A DNA stretch of 11,640 nt, taken from NCBI GenBank assembly GCA_002329295.1, contig DCTT01000021.1:41178-52817 (forward strand), written 5' to 3'. The stretch is from Eubacteriaceae bacterium UBA1433. GTDB lineage: Bacteria > Bacillota > Clostridia > Eubacteriales > UBA1433. The translations under genes were made by a program, and so were the position numbers. Positions 7,853 to 11,640 of this stretch are shown here, piece by piece. The notes under the pieces were generated by a model. It was not told the origin of the DNA and searched no databases. It was given only the letters and a program-made list of their open reading frames with translations. Each line of letters opens with the position of its first letter. The first letter of the stretch is position 1.

Positions 7853-8623
7853 TTAGTCTTCGTAGAGCTCACAAATAATGCGGTAAACCGTGCCCCTGTT
7901 CAATTCCAGCACTTCCGCTATTTTTCGTATGGAAAGGGTGGTATTTTCTTTGAGTTTTAAAATCATTTGATTTCTGACATCGCAATAATTTCTGTCTTTT
8001 AAGTCTTCGTGTGCAATGCCCCTTGCCGATAAATATCTTTGTGTTAAATATTGGGCATATTGCATTTCTTGTTCTTCTCTGTTGAGATCCAACACCATGG
8101 CTTTGGTTTTTTTGCCCACGACATCCAAAAACCATTCGTATGTCAGCTTGGTTACTTCCATACATTCCTGAATCATATCACCATATTCTTCATAAATTTT
8201 AACAGGATGCATATGCAAAGAAGAAGCTTTTGCATCCTTTGTGATTTTTGACGGATGTTGCAGCAAATATTTTATAATCTCCAAAAGCTGTTCTTTTTCT
8301 TCTACCGTTTCGCTTAAATATCTGCCGTAAAACACATGACCGTATCGCATGTGTTTGCGGTTGTAATACGCTGCATAGCTTACCGTAAGGCGCTTCATGA
8401 TCTCGGCGATGGACAATGCGCCTTCCTGTACCAAAAAATGAGCGTGGTCGTCTAAAATGCAATAAGCGAATACTTCATAATTGTCATTTTCCGCCTTTTG
8501 GTATAAAATATCCACGATTCGTTTTTTATCTTCCATCGTTTTGAAGATAGCTTCCGCGTTATTTCCCCGGATGATGGTATGATAAATCAGTGAATCCGAA
8601 TAGACTCTTGCCTTTCTTGCCAT
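7853..8623 (-). CDS. RAYT-like (REP-associated tyrosine transposase, Y1/HUH) protein with C-terminal HTH
   Basis: A 256-residue protein of the transposase IS200-like/REP-associated family, whose members are single-stranded DNA nucleases. Visible signatures are YHTIIRGNN (14-22), the HUH metal site DHAHFLV (59-65, His60 and His62; most relatives have NHVHLL) and YAAYYNRKHMRYGHVFYGRYLS (83-104), where Tyr86 or Tyr87 is the expected catalytic tyrosine. The C-terminus (about 225-256, with LSIRKIAEVLELNRGTVYRI) is a helix-turn-helix as found in RAYTs with DnaA-like or regulatory tails. It is the first gene of the mcsA-mcsB-clpC unit, in the position normally held by ctsR; it shows no CtsR similarity. 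AAGGA lies 10 nt before the ATG. The motifs appear intact, so it is not an obvious pseudogene. Whether it acts as nuclease or DNA-binding regulator cannot be told from sequence. Confidence 0.88.
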   Translation of the reverse strand: MARKARVYSDSLIYHTIIRGNNAEAIFKTMEDKKRIVDILYQKAENDNYEVFAYCILDDHAHFLVQEGALSIAEIMKRLTVSYAAYYNRKHMRYGHVFYGRYLSETVEEKEQLLEIIKYLLQHPSKITKDAKASSLHMHPVKIYEEYGDMIQECMEVTKLTYEWFLDVVGKKTKAMVLDLNREEQEMQYAQYLTQRYLSARGIAHEDLKDRNYCDVRNQMILKLKENTTLSIRKIAEVLELNRGTVYRIICELYED

Positions 8624-8647
8624 AATATCAAGATCCTTTCAAGTAAA

Positions 8648-8676
8648 ATTGTAACAGATGTTTTTAAATATGACAA
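8648..8676 (-). promoter_or_regulatory. Promoter of the RAYT-mcsA-mcsB-clpC unit
   Basis: On the minus strand, -35 TTGTCA (8671-8676) is followed by a 17-nt spacer and -10 TACAAT (8648-8653). Both hexamers match the vegetative consensus at five of six positions. The -35 box is one arm of a REP-like inverted repeat. I find no tandem GGTCAAA heptads of the CtsR operator type in 8624-8732. Confidence 0.65.
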
Positions 8677-8697
8677 TAGGGACAGTTAATTTTGTCA
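8671..8697. repeat. REP-like inverted repeat next to the RAYT gene
   Basis: Arms TGACAA (8671-8676) and TTGTCA (8692-8697) are exact reverse complements, separated by 15 nt that contain GGGACAGTT. From memory, similar TGACA-GGGAC(G/A)GTT-TTTGTCA elements occur repeatedly near RAYT-type genes in Bacillota genomes; I could not check this. It lies 48 nt upstream of the RAYT start codon, in the divergent intergenic region, and overlaps the promoter there. Confidence 0.5.
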
Positions 8698-8732
8698 AAA
8701 AATATTTTTTAACGAAGAAATCGAGGTAGTCA

Positions 8733-9467
8733 ATGAAGAAAACTGTACTCATTACCGGTGCTTCCCGGGGCATCGGCCGTGCAACGGCCATTGCTTTTGC
8801 AAAGGAAGATTATCGTGTTATCATAAATTATTTTCAAAGCGTTCATCCTGCGCAGCAGCTCCAATCCGCTCTCCGAGAACAAGGATATGACGTGCTGGCG
8901 CTTCAGGCGGATGTTTCCAATAAAAAAGATGTGAATCGTATGATGCAGGATATTAAGGACTCTTTCGGTACCGTGGATATTCTTGTAAACAATGCGGGCA
9001 TTTCACAACAAAAACTGTTTACGGACACCACCGAAGAAGACTGGGATCACTTGTTTGATTACAACGTAAAAGCTTGTTATTATTGTTCACAGGCCGTGCT
9101 GCCGGATATGCTTGCGAAAAAAAGAGGAAAAATCATCAATATTTCCTCGATTTGGGGCATTTGCGGCGCTTCTTGCGAAGTGGCCTATTCCGCATCGAAA
9201 GCAGCAGTAATCGGCCTTACGAAGGCTTTGGCAAAAGAACTGGGGCCTTCCAACATTCAGGTCAACTGCGTGGCGCCCGGCGTGATTAATACCGATATGA
9301 ATCGCTGTTTGGACGAACAAACCCTGCATACTTTATGCGATCAGACTCCCCTTTGCAGGCTGGGCAGTCCCGAAGACATTGCTTCAGCCATTTTGTTTTT
9401 GGCTGATGCCAAGGCGGATTTTATCACGGGACAGATTTTCAGCCCCAATGGCGGGTTTCTTATTTAA
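8733..9467 (+). CDS. FabG-like short-chain dehydrogenase; possible EF-P 5-aminopentanone reductase (YmfI type)
   Basis: Classical SDR of 244 residues that reduces a carbonyl with NAD(P)H. It shows the cofactor site TGASRGIG (8-15), Asp60 of the QADVS segment, NNAG (86-89), Asn111, and the catalytic Ser139, Tyr152 and Lys156 in AYSASK; PGVINTDMN follows. The segment SSIWGICGASCEVAYSASK, with Trp141 after the catalytic serine, resembles the YmfI-type reductases that finish the 5-aminopentanol modification of elongation factor P in Bacillota, rather than housekeeping FabG. That assignment rests on remembered similarity only. No fab or efp genes are beside it, and it stands alone, divergent from the mcsA-clpC unit. 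The start is supported by GAGG six nucleotides upstream of ATG 8733. A fallback annotation is 3-oxoacyl-ACP reductase family protein. Confidence 0.9.
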   Translation: MKKTVLITGASRGIGRATAIAFAKEDYRVIINYFQSVHPAQQLQSALREQGYDVLALQADVSNKKDVNRMMQDIKDSFGTVDILVNNAGISQQKLFTDTTEEDWDHLFDYNVKACYYCSQAVLPDMLAKKRGKIINISSIWGICGASCEVAYSASKAAVIGLTKALAKELGPSNIQVNCVAPGVINTDMNRCLDEQTLHTLCDQTPLCRLGSPEDIASAILFLADAKADFITGQIFSPNGGFLI

Positions 9468-9648
9468 TGCTTTGTTGCTTGTGCGCCTATTTTGCGTTTA
9501 TTTCTTAAAATGCTGCCGTTACAGGCGCATTGGTATGTGTATATACCCGTAAAAGCGCTTCTTCTTTGACTTGTACTAATGCAGTAGGTCTAATTGTATT
9601 TTCTGTTTATTATTTGTTCCCACACAACCTCTGAAAAAAGACATAAAA
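9468..9648. other. Intergenic region without a recognisable gene; contains a weak inverted repeat
   Basis: No ORF with a Shine-Dalgarno or family resemblance is visible here on either strand. TGCGCCT (9482-9488) and AGGCGCA (9523-9529) are exact reverse complements, and the adjoining ATTTT (9489-9493) can pair with AAAAT (9507-9511), allowing a bulged hairpin shortly after the reductase stop codon. It has no U-tract, so it is not a standard terminator. A 3'-UTR structure or a decayed repeat are both possible. Confidence 0.3.
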
Positions 9649-9666
9649 AAGCACCCTTAGGTGCTT
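9649..9666 (-). terminator. Rho-independent terminator of the leftward YnbB unit
   Basis: Stem AAGCACC/GGTGCTT (9649-9655 with 9660-9666) with a 4-nt loop. On the minus strand the stem is followed by an uninterrupted run of Ts, so it ends the unit that finishes at 9688. On the plus strand the tail is interrupted (GATTTT), so it could at best partly terminate the reductase transcript as well. Confidence 0.8.
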
Positions 9667-9687
9667 GATTTTAGTATTATTTGGTTG

Positions 9688-9843
9688 TTATGCTTCCGGC
9701 GAATACCACAACTCATCTTCAAGGGGAGGCGGTATTAAACCAGCTTCTATACATTCTCTATGTCGATTTAATGTGTCAGCAATAAAATCATCCGAATATC
9801 CGTATACTTCTTTTGCAATTTTTGCAAATTCTTCTTCCGTCAC
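9688..9843 (-). CDS. Small hypothetical protein, 51 residues, probable GTG start
   Basis: I do not recognise this protein. It is acidic, ends in LIPPPLEDELWYSPEA and has no membrane segment; the N-terminal half is probably helical (TEEEFAKIAKEVYGYSDDFIADTLNR region). The reading frame is open from an ATG at 9900, which would give 70 residues and begin one nucleotide after the stop of the membrane protein gene, but that ATG has no Shine-Dalgarno. GTG 9843 has GGGAGG (9853-9858) nine nucleotides upstream, so I take it as the start. The alternative, with the ATG used by translational coupling, cannot be excluded. It is the last gene before the terminator at 9649-9666, which supports it being a real member of the unit. 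Confidence 0.55.
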   Translation of the reverse strand: MTEEEFAKIAKEVYGYSDDFIADTLNRHRECIEAGLIPPPLEDELWYSPEA

Positions 9844-9852
9844 AGTAATCAA

Positions 9853-9858
9853 CCTCCC
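9853..9858 (-). promoter_or_regulatory. Shine-Dalgarno deciding the start of the small ORF
   Basis: GGGAGG on the minus strand lies nine nucleotides before GTG 9843 and inside the longer ATG-initiated frame. It is the best ribosome-binding site near this ORF and the reason for choosing the shorter product. Confidence 0.55.
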
Positions 9859-9901
9859 ACATGTTTTATTAAATTCATTTGAATGTTGGGTATCTATCAT
9901 C

Positions 9902-10396
9902 TCATTTCGGATATACTTTTACATCATCTACCCATACGGTTTGCGGCGTCAACAAACGATATTCTTTGTCGGCGGAAAGCTTTACAACAAAATCGCGGGT
10001 CTCTGTTTCGTTTTTGTTGTTATTGGAGATGGCGCGGCCTTTGACCTCAAAGCTTGTTCCGATTTGATCGATTTGCCATTGGGACTGCTGAAACGTGATG
10101 GGTTGAGGCAGGTTCAAAAACGGCGTAACAAAGTTTTTCGCTGTATTGATGATTTGTTCTTCCGGCATGCTTTGTGTATCCATGTGTGTATCCACTTGCC
10201 GGTTTGCGGGTTTATTGACCGGTTTTGCTGTGTCGGCAGCTTCTGTGGCAAAATATCCTGCTACCATTAATACAATACCTGCAATCATACCCAGAACGGC
10301 TACGAATTTGCCTCCTTTGCGGATCAACTGATACAAAAACGACACAAAAAAAACAGCGAAAATACCGATACCGATGAAAACAAATACTTTTTCCAT
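9902..10396 (-). CDS. Hypothetical membrane-anchored protein (two N-terminal TM helices)
   Basis: I do not recognise a family. The 164 residues begin with two hydrophobic helices, about 4-25 (VFVFIGIGIFAVFFVSFLYQ) and 31-49 (FVAVLGMIAGIVLMVAGYF), separated by a short basic turn (IRKGGK). A polar linker follows (about 52-80, rich in Pro, Asn, Gln and Asp), then a soluble C-terminal region of about 85 residues with alternating hydrophobic residues that suggest a beta-rich fold (FEVKGRAIS, RDFVVKLSA, TVWVDDVKVYP). With both helices spanning, N- and C-termini would be on the same side; orientation is uncertain. AAGGA lies about 10 nt before ATG 10396. It follows the YnbB-type gene by 31 nt and probably shares its transcript. 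Confidence 0.75.
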   Translation of the reverse strand: MEKVFVFIGIGIFAVFFVSFLYQLIRKGGKFVAVLGMIAGIVLMVAGYFATEAADTAKPVNKPANRQVDTHMDTQSMPEEQIINTAKNFVTPFLNLPQPITFQQSQWQIDQIGTSFEVKGRAISNNNKNETETRDFVVKLSADKEYRLLTPQTVWVDDVKVYPK

Positions 10397-10427
10397 AATC
10401 TGTGTTTCCTTTCTTCTTCCAAACTGC

Positions 10428-11640
10428 TCATTGCACGAGTTTTAGATGACTGAGAATATTCATTGCGGCGCATTTGCCGTGTTCGTAAGTAAGACCCCCT
10501 TGAAAATAGACCGTGTAAGGCTCTGTCATCGGGCTGTCGGCGCTCATTTCGATAGAAGAACCCTGCACAAAGCATCCCGCCGCCATAATCACTTGAGAAT
10601 CATAGCCGGGCATATCCCAGGCATAGGGCGTCACATAGCTGTCTACGGGGGAGATTTCCTGCACGGCGCGACAAAACGCTTCGACTTGTTCTTTGCTGTT
10701 CAGACAGACGGCCTGGATGATATCGCTGCGCGCATCGACGGCTGAAGGATAGACTTTATAGCCCAACCGTTCAAAGCATCTGCCTACCAGAACGGCGTTT
10801 TTCAACGCCTGATTGGTGATTTTCGGCGCGATAAACAGTCCCTGGAGAATATCTCTGAGATAGTTATAATTCGAGCCTGTTTCTCTGCCGATAACGGGGG
10901 TATTGAGCCGTTGAGAGCATTGTTCCACCAAATCCTTGCGGCCTACGATATAGCCGCCGGTTTTGGCAAGACCGCCGCCGATGTTTTTGATCAGGCTGCC
11001 GGCCATTAAGTCGGCACCTACCTGTGTAGGCTCTTCTTTTTCCAAAAACTCGCCGTAGCAATTATCGATAAAGATGACAATATCGGGGTTGATTTGATGA
11101 ACCTTCCGGGCAATGTCCGCTATTTCTTTGACGCCGATGGCCTTGCGGTCATCATAGCCTGTAGAGCGCTGCAAATAGACCATTTTCGTATTAGGCGCAA
11201 TGGCGCTCAGCACACGGGGCGTATCGATGATGCCGCCGGGCAGCAGATTAATTTGGCGATAAGAAATGCCGAAGTCTTTGAGGGTGCCTGACGCCTTGGG
11301 CGAATCAACGGCGGATTTGACCGTGGCATAGGGAGCATTGGTGATGCTGAGCATTTCGTCTCCTGGACGCAACACGCCGAAGAGCGCCGTAACAATGGCA
11401 TGGGTGCCGCTGAAAAACTGACTGCGCACCAACGCTGCTTCGGCGCCGAAGATCGTGGCGTAAATTTTGTCGGTAACTTCCCTGCCCTCATCGTTGTAGC
11501 CATAGCCCGTGGTTTGCACAAAATGCCGCTCTGCCAAACGGTGTTCTTTGAAAGCGGCAAGCACCTTTAATTGATTATAAAACGCAATATCGTCCAGCTC
11601 GGCAAAGCGTTGCTGCAGACTGCGTTCACTCTCTTCCACA
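10428..11640 (-). CDS. YnbB-type PLP-dependent protein (methionine gamma-lyase/aluminum-resistance family), partial at right edge
   Basis: Fold-type I PLP enzyme of the Cys/Met-metabolism superfamily, the group often annotated as aluminum resistance protein or methionine gamma-lyase family protein. The visible 403 residues include TGYGYNDEGREVTDKIYATIFGAE (44-67), FFSGTHAIVTALFGVLRPGDE (75-95), the cofactor aspartate in IFIDNCYGEF (Asp192), and SLIKNIGGGLAKTGGY (215-230) in which Lys218 is the likely Schiff-base lysine. GETGSNYNY-like (here GRETGSNYNY) and SSIEMSADSP motifs follow. The first in-window codon is GTG at 11639, but the frame is open to the edge and homologues usually have some extra N-terminal residues, so the true start is probably outside the window. 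Its physiological substrate is not established. In many Bacillota it lies near hfq, miaA or glnR, which may be found to the right. Confidence 0.9.
   Translation of the reverse strand, partial: VEESERSLQQRFAELDDIAFYNQLKVLAAFKEHRLAERHFVQTTGYGYNDEGREVTDKIYATIFGAEAALVRSQFFSGTHAIVTALFGVLRPGDEMLSITNAPYATVKSAVDSPKASGTLKDFGISYRQINLLPGGIIDTPRVLSAIAPNTKMVYLQRSTGYDDRKAIGVKEIADIARKVHQINPDIVIFIDNCYGEFLEKEEPTQVGADLMAGSLIKNIGGGLAKTGGYIVGRKDLVEQCSQRLNTPVIGRETGSNYNYLRDILQGLFIAPKITNQALKNAVLVGRCFERLGYKVYPSAVDARSDIIQAVCLNSKEQVEAFCRAVQEISPVDSYVTPYAWDMPGYDSQVIMAAGCFVQGSSIEMSADSPMTEPYTVYFQGGLTYEHGKCAAMNILSHLKLVQ

Noticed and set aside
8624..8732. CtsR operator or strong plus-strand promoter in the divergent region
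   Set aside because: No tandem GGTCAAA heptads were found. The best rightward promoter (TTGTAA at 8649, GACAAT at 8672, 17-nt spacer) matches only four of six positions in each box, too weak to list as a feature, although the reductase gene must have a promoter somewhere here.
1..11640. CRISPR array, tRNA/rRNA genes, riboswitch, phage attachment sites or IS ends
   Set aside because: No regularly spaced repeats, cloverleaf-like sequences, known riboswitch cores or paired terminal inverted repeats with target duplications were seen; the only mobile-element-related signal is the RAYT-like gene and its nearby inverted repeat.

Overview
The window looks like chromosomal DNA from a member of the Bacillota (Firmicutes). 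The evidence is the complete mcsA-mcsB-clpC arginine-phosphorylation/protein quality-control operon, a YnbB-type PLP enzyme, an M29 aminopeptidase, a Clostridia-style FabG-like reductase, purine-rich Shine-Dalgarno sequences before nearly every gene, and compact U-tailed terminators. The presence of McsB and ClpC excludes most other phyla. I cannot separate Clostridia from Negativicutes or other anaerobic lineages by eye.

Layout, left to right. (1) 1-1930, minus strand: an M29 metallo-aminopeptidase gene with its own extended -10 promoter, followed 24 nt later by aroB (3-dehydroquinate synthase), which runs off the left edge. (2) 1931-2063: a divergent promoter region. The rightward promoter is near consensus, and its -35 box lies inside a 16-bp palindrome that could be an operator. 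(3) 2064-3821, plus strand: panB-panE, two consecutive steps from 2-oxoisovalerate to pantoate, ending in a strong bidirectional terminator shared with the convergent clpC. (4) 3854-8623, minus strand: a four-gene unit in the order RAYT-like HUH protein, mcsA, mcsB, clpC. Gaps are 18, 13 and 2 nt, so the genes are very probably co-transcribed. In most Bacillota the first gene of this operon is the repressor ctsR; here that position holds a REP-associated tyrosine transposase (RAYT)-like protein with a C-terminal helix-turn-helix. (5) 8624-8732: a divergent intergenic region with the promoter of that unit and a REP-like inverted repeat. (6) 8733-9467, plus strand: a FabG-like short-chain reductase that resembles the YmfI-type elongation factor P 5-aminopentanone reductase. 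(7) 9468-11640, minus strand: a YnbB-type PLP protein entering from the right edge, a small two-helix membrane protein of unknown function, and a very small ORF, closed by a terminator at 9649-9666.

Functionally, McsA and McsB mark damaged proteins with phospho-arginine, and ClpC unfolds such substrates for ClpP. PanB and PanE supply pantoate for coenzyme A. AroB serves the shikimate pathway. The most unusual point is the replacement of ctsR by a RAYT-like gene as leader of the stress operon, with a REP-like element overlapping its promoter.
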